Below the pieces are notes generated by a model. That model saw only the letters and a list, made by a program, of their open reading frames with translations. It did not search any database and was not told the DNA's origin. Below, one piece after another: positions 44,189-53,106 of a DNA stretch of 64,000 bases (position 1 is the stretch's first letter; the number at the start of each line of letters is the position of its first letter). The position numbers were made by a program, and so were the translations under genes. The stretch is from UBA2386 sp046306335 (GTDB lineage Bacteria; Planctomycetota; UBA1135; UBA2386). The stretch covers positions 1 to 64,000 of the forward strand of contig JBKDXM010000040.1 in NCBI GenBank assembly GCA_046306335.1. Reading direction: 5' to 3'.

Positions 44189-45004
44189 TCAGTAGCTTTC
44201 GTCGGCGGCCGGAAACGCGCCGTCCTGCACGTCGCGGCAGTAGCTGCGCACCGCCTCGCCGATCTCGGCGCCGAGCTGCTTGTAGCGGCGCACGAAGCGC
44301 GGCTGGAAGCGCGTGAACAGCCCGAGCAGGTCGTGCGTCACCAGGATCTGGCCGTCGGTGTGCGGGCCGGCGCCGATGCCGATCGTCGGCACCGCCGCGG
44401 CCGCGGTGACGCGCTGCGCCAGCGCTGCGGGCACCTTCTCGAGCACGATCGCGAACGCGCCGGCCTGCTCCAGCGCCTTCGCGTCGTCGAGGATGCGCTG
44501 GCCTTCGGCGTCGTCGACGCCGCGCGTGCGGTAGCTGCCGAACTGATGGATGCTCTGCGGCGTCAGGCCGAGGTGGCCCATCACCGGGATGCCGGCGGCG
44601 ACGAGGCGCTGCACGGTGGGCGCGAACGCGGCGCCGCCTTCGAGCTTGACCGCTTCGGCGTGGCCTTCCTTGAGCAGGCGGCCGGCGTTGCGCAGCGCGT
44701 CCTCGACGCCGATCTGGTAGCTGAGGACCGGCAGGTCGCCGACGACGAGCGCGCGCTTGCAGCCGCGGGCGACCATCTCGGTGTGGTAGACCATCTGGTC
44801 CATCGTCACCGGCACGGTCGTGTCGCGGCCCTGCACGACGGTCGCGACCGAATCGCCGACCAGCAGCACGTCGACGCCGGCTTCGTCGAGCAGCGACGCG
44901 AACAGGTGGTCGTACGCGGTCAGCGCGGTGATGCGCTGGCGCTGCGCCTTCTGTTGGCGCAGCGTCGCGGTCGTCACCTTGGCCGGGCGCGGGCTCACGG
45001 TCAC
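44189..45004 (-). CDS. panB: 3-methyl-2-oxobutanoate hydroxymethyltransferase
   Basis: The 271-residue protein is a full-length ketopantoate hydroxymethyltransferase, the TIM-barrel enzyme that makes ketopantoate from ketoisovalerate for coenzyme A synthesis. Landmarks are ITALTAYDHLFASLLDEAGV, VLLVGDSVATVVQGRDTTVP with the metal Asp, GGAAFAPTVQRLVAAGIPVM, GHLGLTPQS and PTIGIGAGPHTDGQILV. It starts at GTG 45004, overlapping the pcnB stop. No panC or panD gene is adjacent. Confidence 0.95.
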   Translation of the reverse strand: MTVSPRPAKVTTATLRQQKAQRQRITALTAYDHLFASLLDEAGVDVLLVGDSVATVVQGRDTTVPVTMDQMVYHTEMVARGCKRALVVGDLPVLSYQIGVEDALRNAGRLLKEGHAEAVKLEGGAAFAPTVQRLVAAGIPVMGHLGLTPQSIHQFGSYRTRGVDDAEGQRILDDAKALEQAGAFAIVLEKVPAALAQRVTAAAAVPTIGIGAGPHTDGQILVTHDLLGLFTRFQPRFVRRYKQLGAEIGEAVRSYCRDVQDGAFPAADESY

Positions 45005-47703
45005 CAGTCGCCGAACGTGTCGGGCGTGTCGACGGGGGGCGGCGGCGGCGGCGCTGCCGGTCCGCCGCCGACGTCGGCCGGCGGGGGCGGCGGACGGTAG
45101 TCGTCGACCCCGTCCTCCGGCACGCGCGGCGCGCGCTTCTTCTGCCGGCCCTGGCCCTCGACGATGCTGCCGAAGGTCGGCACGCGCTTGGGGTCGAGTT
45201 CGACGTCGAACGCCGACAGGTCGAGCGCCGTCGGTTCGATCACGTCGACTTCGCCGCGGCGGTCGCGGTAACGCGGCACGACGTCGACGTCGCGCGGGCG
45301 GCCATGGCCCTGGCCGCGGTCGCGGTCGCGGCCGCGCCGGCCGCCGCGCTCGCGGCGCGAGCCGCGATCGCCACCGTGCTGGCCACCCTGTCCATGCTGC
45401 TGGCCGCGCTGCTGCTGGCCGCGGCGGTGCTGGTGCCCCTGCTGCTGGTGACCCGGCTGCTGGTGCCCCTGCTGCTGGAGACCCTGCGGGCCGCTTTGGC
45501 CTTGGCGCTGCGGTTGCTGGTGGCGTTGCGGCGCGGGCTGTGGCCGCGGCGGTTGCCCGCCGGCGTCCGCCGTCGCTCCGCCTGGATGCTCACCGCCGTG
45601 GCCCGGTTGGTCGCCGTCGTCGCGGCCACGGCCGCGGCCGCGGCGCCGCCGCCGGCGCCGCCGGCCGCCGTCGCCCTGCGCGCGCGGGCCGCCGTGTGGC
45701 TGCGCCTCGTCGTCGCCCGACTCGCCCTCGCCGTGCGCATGCGCGTCGGCCGTCGGGGCGAAGGCTTCGGCTTCGTCGTCGCGGTCGTGGCCGGCGCCGT
45801 CGGCCGCGAGCGGGCCACCGCGGCCGCGGTCGGCGTCGGCGTCCATCGGTTCCTCGCCTGCTGCGTCCGGTGCGCCGGCGACGGCGCCGTCGGTCGGTGC
45901 GTCGGGGCTGCCGTGCACGCTGTCGTTCGGGCCACTGCGGCCGCGCCGACGCCGGCGACGCCGCCGCCTGCGGCCGCCGCCGTCGCCGGGGCCGAACGCA
46001 GCGTCGTCGTCGGGGCCGCTGGCGGCGTCGGTCGCCGCCGGAGCGGTGGCGGGCGCGTCGGCGAGCGGCAGGCCGCCCTCGACGTCGACATCGGTTTCGT
46101 CCTCGACGCCTTCGGGCACGTACACGTCGACTTCCTGGGGTGCTGCGCCATCGGCGACGTCGTCGTCCGGCGCAGCGAGCGCGTCCGCCGGGGCGGGCGG
46201 CGCGTCGTCGTCGGCGCTGCCGCCGACGGCGGCGTCGGCGGGGGCCTCGTCGCGCCGGCCGCCGCGGCGCCGTCGGCGTCGCCGACGGCGGCGACCGGGT
46301 TCGCCCGATTCCCCTTCACCGGGCTGCTCCCACGGATTGCCCGGCGCGGCGTCGGCCTCGGCGGGCTCGGCCGCGGCGAGCGCGGCCTCGGTGTTGGCGC
46401 GGTCTTCGTCGTATGGCGAGGCGTCGTCGCCCACCGGTTCGGCAGGCGGTTCGCCGCCGTCTTCGTCGGCGCCGTCGTCCATCGGCGCGGCGCGCTCGAA
46501 GCGGTCGTCGTGCCGCTCGAAGCCGCCGTGCGCTTCGTTGGCCAACTGCTGCCAGTGTTCGACGAGCGCCGGTTCGAGGCCGAGCGCGTCGGCGCGCAGG
46601 GCGAACAGGTCCAGCGCTTCGAGGAAGTAGGGGCCGTGCAGGAAGCCTTCGACGCGGAAGCGTTTCTCGTCGTCGGTCTGGGCGAAGCGCCGCTGCACGC
46701 CGCAGATGCGCTTGACGCAGCCGGCGTCCTTGCGCGGCAGGCGCAGGGTCGCGCACATCGGGCCCAGCAGGTCCTCGGCGACCAGCGACGGACTGCGGTC
46801 GGGCTGGCGCGCCGCCCGCTTCTCGACGGCGCCGACGAGCAGCGCGCCGAGCAGCACGCCGTTCTGCGGCTTGTTGCCGTCCTGGATCGAGCGATCGAGG
46901 GCGTCGAGCGTGCGCCAGAAGTCGGTGCGTTCGTCGGCGTCGGCGCGATCGAGGAAGTCGCTGACGATCGGCAGCAGGCTGCGCAGCGCGCCGACCTCGC
47001 GCAGGATCTTGAAGCTGTCGAAGGCGTGGCCGCTGCGCAGCAGCCGCAGGATCTCCTCCAACACGCGCGGCGGGGCGCTGCGCACGAGGTCGTCCGACGT
47101 CTCGCACATCGCCGCGAACGTCTCGGTGGCGATGGCGAAGCCCAGGCGCGCGGCGAACTTGGCGGCGCGCAGGATGCGCACCGGGTCCTCGCGGAAGCGC
47201 ACGCGCGGGTCGCCGATCGTGCGGATCAGCCGCGCCTGCAGGTCGCGCAGGCCGTCGCAGTAGTCGAGGATCGTGTCGCGCGTCGGGTCGAGGAACAGCG
47301 CGTTGACGGTGAAGTCGCGGCGCAGCGCGTCCTCCTCCGCCGTGCCGAACTCGTTGTCGCGCGTGATCAGCACGTCCTCGCCTTCGTCGGACGGCTCCGG
47401 CGGGCGGCGGAACGTCGAGCACTCCAGGATCTTGGTGTTGCCGTGGAAGTGCAGGTGGGCGAGCTTGAAGCGCCGGCCGATGATGCGGCAGTTGCGCGGG
47501 AAGACGCGCTTGACCTGCTGCGGCCGGGCCTCCGTCGCGATGTCGTAGTCCTTGGGCGAGCGGCCGAGGAGCAGGTCGCGCACGCAGCCGCCAACGAGGT
47601 AGGCCTCGAAGCCCGACTTGATCAGGCGTTGGGTGGCGCGGACCGCGTCCTCGTCGAGCAGCGACAGGTCCAGGCCCGTCGGGGAAAGGATCGTCGGTTC
47701 GAT
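45001..47703 (-). CDS. pcnB: poly(A) polymerase I-like nucleotidyltransferase with long Arg-rich disordered tail
   Basis: The 900-residue product has a class-II nucleotidyltransferase head: LVGGCVRDLLLG, PKDYDIATEARPQQVKRVF with catalytic Asp52 and Asp54, and CRIIGRRFKLAHLHF, which is the bacterial PcnB pattern rather than a CCA-adding one. RNA-binding helical domains run to about residue 370. The remaining half is low-complexity and disordered, with three runs of 8-10 Arg, acidic stretches and a Gln/His/Gly-rich block. It polyadenylates RNA to promote decay. There is no in-frame ATG, GTG or TTG between the previous stop and the GTG inside GGCV, which would delete the motif. I place the start at ATC 47703, eight bases after AGGA (47712-47715); E. 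coli pcnB starts at AUU. Confidence 0.85.
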   Translation of the reverse strand: MEPTILSPTGLDLSLLDEDAVRATQRLIKSGFEAYLVGGCVRDLLLGRSPKDYDIATEARPQQVKRVFPRNCRIIGRRFKLAHLHFHGNTKILECSTFRRPPEPSDEGEDVLITRDNEFGTAEEDALRRDFTVNALFLDPTRDTILDYCDGLRDLQARLIRTIGDPRVRFREDPVRILRAAKFAARLGFAIATETFAAMCETSDDLVRSAPPRVLEEILRLLRSGHAFDSFKILREVGALRSLLPIVSDFLDRADADERTDFWRTLDALDRSIQDGNKPQNGVLLGALLVGAVEKRAARQPDRSPSLVAEDLLGPMCATLRLPRKDAGCVKRICGVQRRFAQTDDEKRFRVEGFLHGPYFLEALDLFALRADALGLEPALVEHWQQLANEAHGGFERHDDRFERAAPMDDGADEDGGEPPAEPVGDDASPYDEDRANTEAALAAAEPAEADAAPGNPWEQPGEGESGEPGRRRRRRRRRRGGRRDEAPADAAVGGSADDDAPPAPADALAAPDDDVADGAAPQEVDVYVPEGVEDETDVDVEGGLPLADAPATAPAATDAASGPDDDAAFGPGDGGGRRRRRRRRRRGRSGPNDSVHGSPDAPTDGAVAGAPDAAGEEPMDADADRGRGGPLAADGAGHDRDDEAEAFAPTADAHAHGEGESGDDEAQPHGGPRAQGDGGRRRRRRRRGRGRGRDDGDQPGHGGEHPGGATADAGGQPPRPQPAPQRHQQPQRQGQSGPQGLQQQGHQQPGHQQQGHQHRRGQQQRGQQHGQGGQHGGDRGSRRERGGRRGRDRDRGQGHGRPRDVDVVPRYRDRRGEVDVIEPTALDLSAFDVELDPKRVPTFGSIVEGQGRQKKRAPRVPEDGVDDYRPPPPPADVGGGPAAPPPPPPVDTPDTFGDW

Positions 47704-47711
47704 CGTCGTAT

Positions 47712-47715
47712 TCCT
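47712..47715 (-). promoter_or_regulatory. ribosome-binding site supporting an ATC start of pcnB
   Basis: AGGA on the minus strand lies eight bases upstream of ATC 47703, in frame with the PcnB active site. It is the only purine-rich element in the 100 bases before the conserved domain and decides the choice of start. Confidence 0.5.
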
Positions 47716-47806
47716 GCGGTTGAAACCGTTTGAAGGTGAGCGGTGTACCGCTTCCGCGTCGCTGCTGCCAGCAGCAACCCGAGCGCTTGCGCCGCGGCGT
47801 CGGCGA

Positions 47807-48475
47807 TCAGGCCTGCAGGCCGCCGTCGACCGTCAGCACCTGGCCGGTCACGTAGGCCCCGGCGTCGGACAGCAGGTAACGCACCATCGCCACCACGTCG
47901 TCGACGTGGCCGAGCCGGCCGGCCGGCACGCGCGGCAGCATGCGCGCCTGGCTCGCCCGGTGGCTGTGGGGGTGGTCGATCAGCCCGGGCGCGACGACGT
48001 TCACGGTCAGGCCCGCGCTGGCGACCTCGAGGGCGAGCGACCGCGCGAGCTGCACCAACGCCGCCTTGGCGGCGAAGTACGCCGGTGCGCGCAGCATGCC
48101 GCGGTCCTTGTCGACGCCGGCGGCGGCGAACAGCACGACCCGGCCGCGGCGCGCCGCCGCCATCGCCGGCACGACCGCCTGCACGGCGTGGAAGGCGGTG
48201 TCGACGTTGCTGGTGAACAGGTGGCGCCACGTCGGCAGGTCGGTGCCGAGCACCGGTTGCTCGGCGAAGTCGCCGACCGTGTGCACGAGCGCGTAGGGCG
48301 CGCCGCGGGCGGCGAGCAGCGCGTCGGTGGCGCGCCGCAGGGCGGCCGGGTCGGCGGCGTCGACGCCGCCGTGCCGCGTCCAGACCACGGCGTCGTCGCC
48401 GTAGGCGGCGGCGACGGCAGCACCGATGCCCTGGCCGCCGCCGAGCACCAGCACCGGTCCCGGCGGTCGCGTCAC
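47807..48475 (-). CDS. short-chain dehydrogenase/reductase family protein
   Basis: The 222-residue protein has the SDR Rossmann fold with cofactor loop LGGGQGIGAAVAAAYG, the NVD segment, YFAAK as the catalytic Tyr-x-x-x-Lys, and the C-terminal motif VNVVAPGLID. The Ser normally about 13 residues before the Tyr is replaced by Gly in FAAAGVDKDRG, which may reduce or change activity. It starts at GTG 48475, coupled to the ABC permease gene upstream. Substrate unknown. Confidence 0.85.
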   Translation of the reverse strand: MTRPPGPVLVLGGGQGIGAAVAAAYGDDAVVWTRHGGVDAADPAALRRATDALLAARGAPYALVHTVGDFAEQPVLGTDLPTWRHLFTSNVDTAFHAVQAVVPAMAAARRGRVVLFAAAGVDKDRGMLRAPAYFAAKAALVQLARSLALEVASAGLTVNVVAPGLIDHPHSHRASQARMLPRVPAGRLGHVDDVVAMVRYLLSDAGAYVTGQVLTVDGGLQA

Positions 48476-49944
48476 GACTGGCGCAGCCACGACAGGATCT
48501 CGCGCAGCTTCGGCGGGTTGCCGGTCATCAGCACGCCGACGCGGAAGACCTTGCCGGCCGCGCGCATGGTCAGCCAGATGGTGACCAGCAGCAGCACGGA
48601 GGTGCCGATGTACTCCCACGTCGCCGGCGGGCCGCCGGCGCGGTTCATCATGGTGAACGGCGTGAAGAACGGGATCCAGCTGAGGATCTTGGCGACGGTG
48701 CCGTTCGGCTCCTGGCCGATGAAGACCATCGACAGCAGCGGGATCATCAGCGCCATCATCACCGGCTGGGTCAGGTTCTGCGCCTCCTTCAGGGTGTTGC
48801 AGGCCGCGCCGATCGCGACCAGGACCGCGGCGTACAGCAGGTAGCCGGACAGGAAGTAGAAGGCGAACGACAGCAGGTAGCCGCCGTTCTGCAGCGTCAT
48901 GAGCACCGCCATGATCGCGCTGCCGCCCGAGACGCCGAGCAGCGTCGGCACGGTCCACCCCGCCGCGAGCGCGAACACCACCCAGACCAGCACCATGGTC
49001 ATGCCCGTGGCCGCGATGCCCCAGATCTTGCCCTGCATGAGCTGCGTCGGGCTGACCGAGCTGAGCAGCACCTCGATGATGCGGTTGCTCTTCTCCTCGA
49101 CGGTGTTGGTCAGCAGCATGCTGGCGACGCCGAGGATCGCCATCCACAGGAAGTAGACGAAGCCGACCGGCGCCCACTGGTCGACGACGTTCTCCTTCTT
49201 GACGTCGGCGGTGCCGCCCTTGCTGTCGGCCTGCAGCGGCTTGCAGACGACCTGCTCCTGGATGTGCGCCGCGACCTTGGGGGCGATGTCCGCCGCCTTG
49301 ATGCGGTCCTTCTGCACGACCCGCGTCAGCGCCGACTCGTAGCTCGTGCGCAGGCCGACGTCGGTGAAGTTGTTGGAGACGTAGCGGAAGTCGTCGACCG
49401 TCCTGGCGGGGTCGGCGCCGAGCACGAAGTAGGCGAACAGCTCGCCCTTGTGCACGCGCTGGCCGAGCTCGCGCTGGACCTCCTGCGGGTCCGTGGCGGC
49501 GATGCCGAGCTGCTGCGTCGACACGTACTCGAAGCGCCGGCTCGCGCCGAGCTCGCCCAGGCGCGCGAGGTCCTTGGCGTCCTGGCGGCCGACCCAGTCG
49601 AGCACCGCCTTCAGCTGGTCGGCCGACGGCTCGCCCGTTGCCGCGGCGCCGGCCTTGTCGCGCAGCTCCTGCAGCTGCGGGTCGTCCTGCATCTTGGCCG
49701 CCAGCCGCCACATCGCCTTGGCGTCGGCGCTGCGGAACTCGCGTTCGGCGCGGGCGAGCAGGTCGCCGCCGCCGAGGTCGACGACGCTGTAGCGCTGCAC
49801 TTCCTTGAGCTTCTCCAGCAGCACCGAGACGCCGACGACGCCGGCGATCATCACCGGCACGATGAAGATGCCGAGCCAGAACGTCTTGGTGCGGACGTTC
49901 TCCAGGTACTCACGCTGGGCGACGAGCAGGGTCTTGTTGGCCAT
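48472..49944 (-). CDS. ABC-2 type exporter permease, NatB-like
   Basis: The 490-residue membrane protein has a first hydrophobic segment after MANKTLLVAQREYLENVRTK, a large extracytoplasmic loop (about residues 45-260), and then five or six hydrophobic segments toward the C-terminus (LWMAILGVASMLLTNTVEEK onward, with the ABC-2 signature NRIIEVLLSSVSP). This matches the NatB/ABC-2_3 permease layout. It follows the ATPase gene by three bases, so the two form an exporter. The substrate is unknown; NatAB exports sodium in Bacillus, but that assignment is only by fold. Confidence 0.88.
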   Translation of the reverse strand: MANKTLLVAQREYLENVRTKTFWLGIFIVPVMIAGVVGVSVLLEKLKEVQRYSVVDLGGGDLLARAEREFRSADAKAMWRLAAKMQDDPQLQELRDKAGAAATGEPSADQLKAVLDWVGRQDAKDLARLGELGASRRFEYVSTQQLGIAATDPQEVQRELGQRVHKGELFAYFVLGADPARTVDDFRYVSNNFTDVGLRTSYESALTRVVQKDRIKAADIAPKVAAHIQEQVVCKPLQADSKGGTADVKKENVVDQWAPVGFVYFLWMAILGVASMLLTNTVEEKSNRIIEVLLSSVSPTQLMQGKIWGIAATGMTMVLVWVVFALAAGWTVPTLLGVSGGSAIMAVLMTLQNGGYLLSFAFYFLSGYLLYAAVLVAIGAACNTLKEAQNLTQPVMMALMIPLLSMVFIGQEPNGTVAKILSWIPFFTPFTMMNRAGGPPATWEYIGTSVLLLVTIWLTMRAAGKVFRVGVLMTGNPPKLREILSWLRQS

Positions 49945-49947
49945 GGC

Positions 49948-50877
49948 TCAGCCCTCCTTGCCCGCGGCGGCGAGCTTGCGGTCGGCGTCCGCGACCGTGC
50001 GCACGAAGATCTCGTGCAGCGACGCCTCGCGGTAGTCGAAGCGCCGCACGGTCACGTGGTCGAGCAGCCAGCGCAGCGCCTGCTGCGGATCGCGGCCGGG
50101 GGCGAGGTAGATCTCCGCCGACTTGCCGTGGTCGTTGAGGCGCGCGAGGCCGGGCAGCTGGTGCAGCACGGCGCCGTCGCCGTCGTAGTCGAGCTGGATG
50201 CCGCGGTCGCGGCCGCGCTTGACCTCGGCGAGCGTGCCGGCGAACTGCAGCCTGCTCTTGTGGATCATCATGACGTAGTCGCAGAGCTGTTCGGCGTGCT
50301 CCATGCCGTGGGTGCTGAAGAGGACGGTCCGGCCCTGCCGCTTCATGTCGAGGATCAGGTCGCGCATGACGTCGCGGTTGACCGGGTCGAGGCCGCTGAA
50401 CGGCTCGTCGAGGATGACGAGGTCGGGCTGGTGGATGATCGTGCCGAGCACCTGCACCTTCTGGCCCATGCCCTTGCTCATCGCCTCGCAGCGTTTGTCG
50501 AGCCATTCGCCGAGGCCGTAGCGGGTCAGCAGCTCGCGGGCGCGCAGGTTGGCGGTGCTGCGGTCCATGCCCTTGAGCTTGCCGAAGTAGGCGACGATCT
50601 CCGCCGTCTTCATCTTCTTGTAGAGGCCCTTCTCCTCCGGCAGGTAGCCGAGCCGGTCCTTGATCGCGGCGGCGTCGGGTTGACCCAGGACCGAGATCGT
50701 CCCGGCGTCGGGGCGGAAGATGCTCATCACCATGCGGATCGTCGTCGTCTTGCCGGCGCCGTTCTGCCCGAGGAAGCCGTAGATGCAGCCCTTGGGGACC
50801 TCCAGCGTGAGGTCGGAAACGGCCGTGAACGAGCCGAAGCGTTTGGTGACGCCGTGCAGCGTCAGTGCGTGGTCCAT
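49948..50877 (-). CDS. ABC transporter ATP-binding protein, NatA-like
   Basis: The 309-residue ATPase has Walker A GQNGAGKTTTIRMV, signature MSKGMGQKVQVLGTI, Walker B DLVILDEPFSGLDPV and the switch His in STHGMEH. A C-terminal extension of about 90 residues is of the kind found in NatA-type exporters. It is the first gene of a two-gene exporter with the permease downstream. Confidence 0.93.
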   Translation of the reverse strand: MDHALTLHGVTKRFGSFTAVSDLTLEVPKGCIYGFLGQNGAGKTTTIRMVMSIFRPDAGTISVLGQPDAAAIKDRLGYLPEEKGLYKKMKTAEIVAYFGKLKGMDRSTANLRARELLTRYGLGEWLDKRCEAMSKGMGQKVQVLGTIIHQPDLVILDEPFSGLDPVNRDVMRDLILDMKRQGRTVLFSTHGMEHAEQLCDYVMMIHKSRLQFAGTLAEVKRGRDRGIQLDYDGDGAVLHQLPGLARLNDHGKSAEIYLAPGRDPQQALRWLLDHVTVRRFDYREASLHEIFVRTVADADRKLAAAGKEG

Positions 50878-50952
50878 GTCGTGGCGCGGCCGGTGGCCGC
50901 GTGGGCCGCAACTCTGTCGGGCGGCCGGCGCACGGGCAAGCGCGGCATGCGA

Positions 50953-51690
50953 TCACGCGATCGCCGTCGGTGGCGCGCCCGGCGCGGCCGGCGCGGCCGC
51001 CGTGTGCGGCAGCATGGCGATCTTCTGCCAGACCTTGCGCGACAGCCCGGTCGTCAGGTCCTCGACGTCGTCGATGCCATCGAGCACGACGGGGTCGGGG
51101 AACTCGGCGTACAGCGCCGCGAGCTTGCCGACGAGCGCCAGCATCTCGCTGCAGTAGTCGAGGTAGCGCGCCAGCAGGAATGGCGTCAGGTGCCGATCGG
51201 GCGACGAGGCCGTGTCGGGTCCGGGGCGCAGCAGGCGGTCGGGGTCCTTGGTCAGTTGGTGCAGGTCGACGAGGTGCGCCAGCGCGCGCAGTTCGCGCAG
51301 CGCGTGCAGGCAGCGCTGCCGCCGCGCGCGCGTCTCCATGCTCGCGACGTACACGCCGGCGGCGGTCAGGAAGAACATCGACGACAGGCTCTTCTCCAGC
51401 ACGTCGAGCGTGTCGGTCCATTCCCAGGCCTCGGCGCGGGCTGCGCCGCGCTGCTGCAGGAAGACCCACGCCACGGCCCCGAGGCCGGCGGCCAGCAGCA
51501 GCCACGACGCCAGCCGCAGCGGCCAGATCGGCGCCCGGATGGCGGCGCTGCGCGCGGCGTGGCGGTCGGCCAGTTCGCACAGGTCGGCGGCGACGCCGCC
51601 TAGGCCGGAACCCGGGAACCGCTCGTCGATCCGGCGCCGCAGGGCGGCGGTGGTGGCGACCAGCTGGCCGGCGTCGAGTTCGATGCGCAT
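50953..51690 (-). CDS. membrane protein of unknown function
   Basis: The 245-residue protein has two hydrophobic segments at about 55-75 (LRLASWLLLAAGLGAVAWVF) and 100-118 (MFFLTAAGVYVASM) with helical cytoplasmic parts on both sides (CLHALRELRALAHLVDLHQL). No domain was recognised. The ATG at 51690 is used; an ATG at 51699 in frame is equally possible. It lies just upstream of the ABC exporter genes on the same strand. Confidence 0.6.
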   Translation of the reverse strand: MRIELDAGQLVATTAALRRRIDERFPGSGLGGVAADLCELADRHAARSAAIRAPIWPLRLASWLLLAAGLGAVAWVFLQQRGAARAEAWEWTDTLDVLEKSLSSMFFLTAAGVYVASMETRARRQRCLHALRELRALAHLVDLHQLTKDPDRLLRPGPDTASSPDRHLTPFLLARYLDYCSEMLALVGKLAALYAEFPDPVVLDGIDDVEDLTTGLSRKVWQKIAMLPHTAAAPAAPGAPPTAIA

Positions 51691-51881
51691 GGCGCGCATC
51701 TTCCCGCGCCAGCGCGCACGTGTCATGCCGCCGCCGGCCAGCGCCCTGCCGCCGCCGTCCGGCCGCGGCGCGGATCGGCCGGGGGGCGGATTTCTCGCTG
51801 CTGCCCTGGTTTCGTCGTCGGCGCGCGCGACTATGACGGCCAGGGTGCGCGACCTACGAGGCCCGGCACGCGCGAGGCACC

Positions 51882-52955
51882 ATGGACCAAGGCGACGTCG
51901 AAGTTCTGTTCTGCGATCTGTGCGGCAGTTCCGTGCCGCTCGGCGACGTGCCGTCAGGCCTCGCCGTGCGCCACCATGGCTCCACGGTCGGCAAGTGCTG
52001 CCTGCCGGCACTGCGGCAGTCCGGTCCCGCCGCGGCGTCGCCGGCGGCCGTCACCGCGCCGCGGGCCGTCGCGGGCGAAGGGCGCAGCACGTTGCTCGTC
52101 GTGGTGGTCGTCGCTGCCGCGGCGCTGACGATGCTCTTCCTCGATCGCCAACTGCAGCGGCTGGACCAGGCGCAGACGGTGCGTCTCGACGCGCTGCGCG
52201 ACGCGCAGAAGTCCGACAGCCAGGTGCTGGGCGGCGTCGCCGTCGCGCTCGACGGGGTCGCGCGGCGCAGCGACCTCGATGCGATCGCGGCCGCCGTCGC
52301 CAACGGCGCCGGCGAGACGGCGGCCGTCCGCGTCGAAGTCGCCAAGCGACTCGACGAACTCGCCGCCGCCATCGCTGCGGCGGCGCAGCAGGCGCGCGCC
52401 GGCGTGGTCGACTACGCCCCGTTTTTCGAGGACCTGCGGCAGCGGCAGTTGCGCATCCTCGACCGCCTCGCCGCGGCACCGGCGGCGGAACCGGCGGCGG
52501 CAACGGTGCCGACGCCGACGCCGGAGCCGGTGGCGCCGGCCGCCAGTCCCGACGCGCCGGTGCTGGGCCTGCCGGCGGCGCTCGCCGAGGCGGCGCGCAA
52601 ACTCGCCGCCGGCGATCCGGCCGTGCGATTCGAAGGCGTCGACGAACTCCAGCGCAGCAAGGACGCGGCGGCGGTGCCGCTGTTGCTGCCGCTGTTGCGC
52701 GACCCCGATCCATTCGTGCGCCGGCTCGTCGCCGAGGGCTTCGCAGCGCACAAGCGCGCCGACGTCGTCGAAGGCCTGCTGGCCGCGCTGGGCGACGCCG
52801 ACGAGTACGTGCGCGACACGGCGTGGCGCTCGCTGAAGGACGTGACCGGCCAGAAGCTGCCGTTCGAGAGCGCCGGCACCAAGGACGCGCGTGCGCGCGC
52901 CACGGCGCGTTGGCAGGAGTGGTGGGACAAGAACAAGGCCGGCTTCGGCGCCTGA
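51882..52955 (+). CDS. membrane-anchored HEAT-repeat protein with N-terminal Cys motif
   Basis: The 357-residue protein starts with a short zinc-ribbon-like segment (FCDLCGSSVPLGDV, later GKCCLPALRQ). A single hydrophobic helix follows at about 70-88 (STLLVVVVVAAAALTMLFL), then a coiled coil at about 90-200 and a Pro-rich linker. HEAT repeats end the protein (VPLLLPLLRDPDPFVRRLVA and VEGLLAALGDADEYVRDTAW). The last residues RWQEWWDKNKAGFG match the tail of the exported HEAT protein at 1135. No enzyme domain is seen. It is divergent from the membrane protein at 50953. Confidence 0.65.
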   Translation: MDQGDVEVLFCDLCGSSVPLGDVPSGLAVRHHGSTVGKCCLPALRQSGPAAASPAAVTAPRAVAGEGRSTLLVVVVVAAAALTMLFLDRQLQRLDQAQTVRLDALRDAQKSDSQVLGGVAVALDGVARRSDLDAIAAAVANGAGETAAVRVEVAKRLDELAAAIAAAAQQARAGVVDYAPFFEDLRQRQLRILDRLAAAPAAEPAAATVPTPTPEPVAPAASPDAPVLGLPAALAEAARKLAAGDPAVRFEGVDELQRSKDAAAVPLLLPLLRDPDPFVRRLVAEGFAAHKRADVVEGLLAALGDADEYVRDTAWRSLKDVTGQKLPFESAGTKDARARATARWQEWWDKNKAGFGA

Positions 52956-53106
52956 CGGCCGGTCGGTCCATCGCGCCGGCGGCGGGGCCGGACGGCTCGC
53001 GCTTTCCTGGCGCGGCGCGGGCGCTACAACGTTGCGCCGCTTCGCGCCGGCGTGAGCCGCGTGCGTCGCCCGCAGCGCAATCCACCGCACCCGCACCCAC
53101 ACCGGC

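Noticed and set aside
45240..46319. Alternative frames across the Arg-rich tail of pcnB (359 codons minus, 809 codons plus)
   Set aside because: The pcnB frame is continuous with its catalytic domain; the others are Ala/Thr- or Val/Ala-rich shadows of the repeats.
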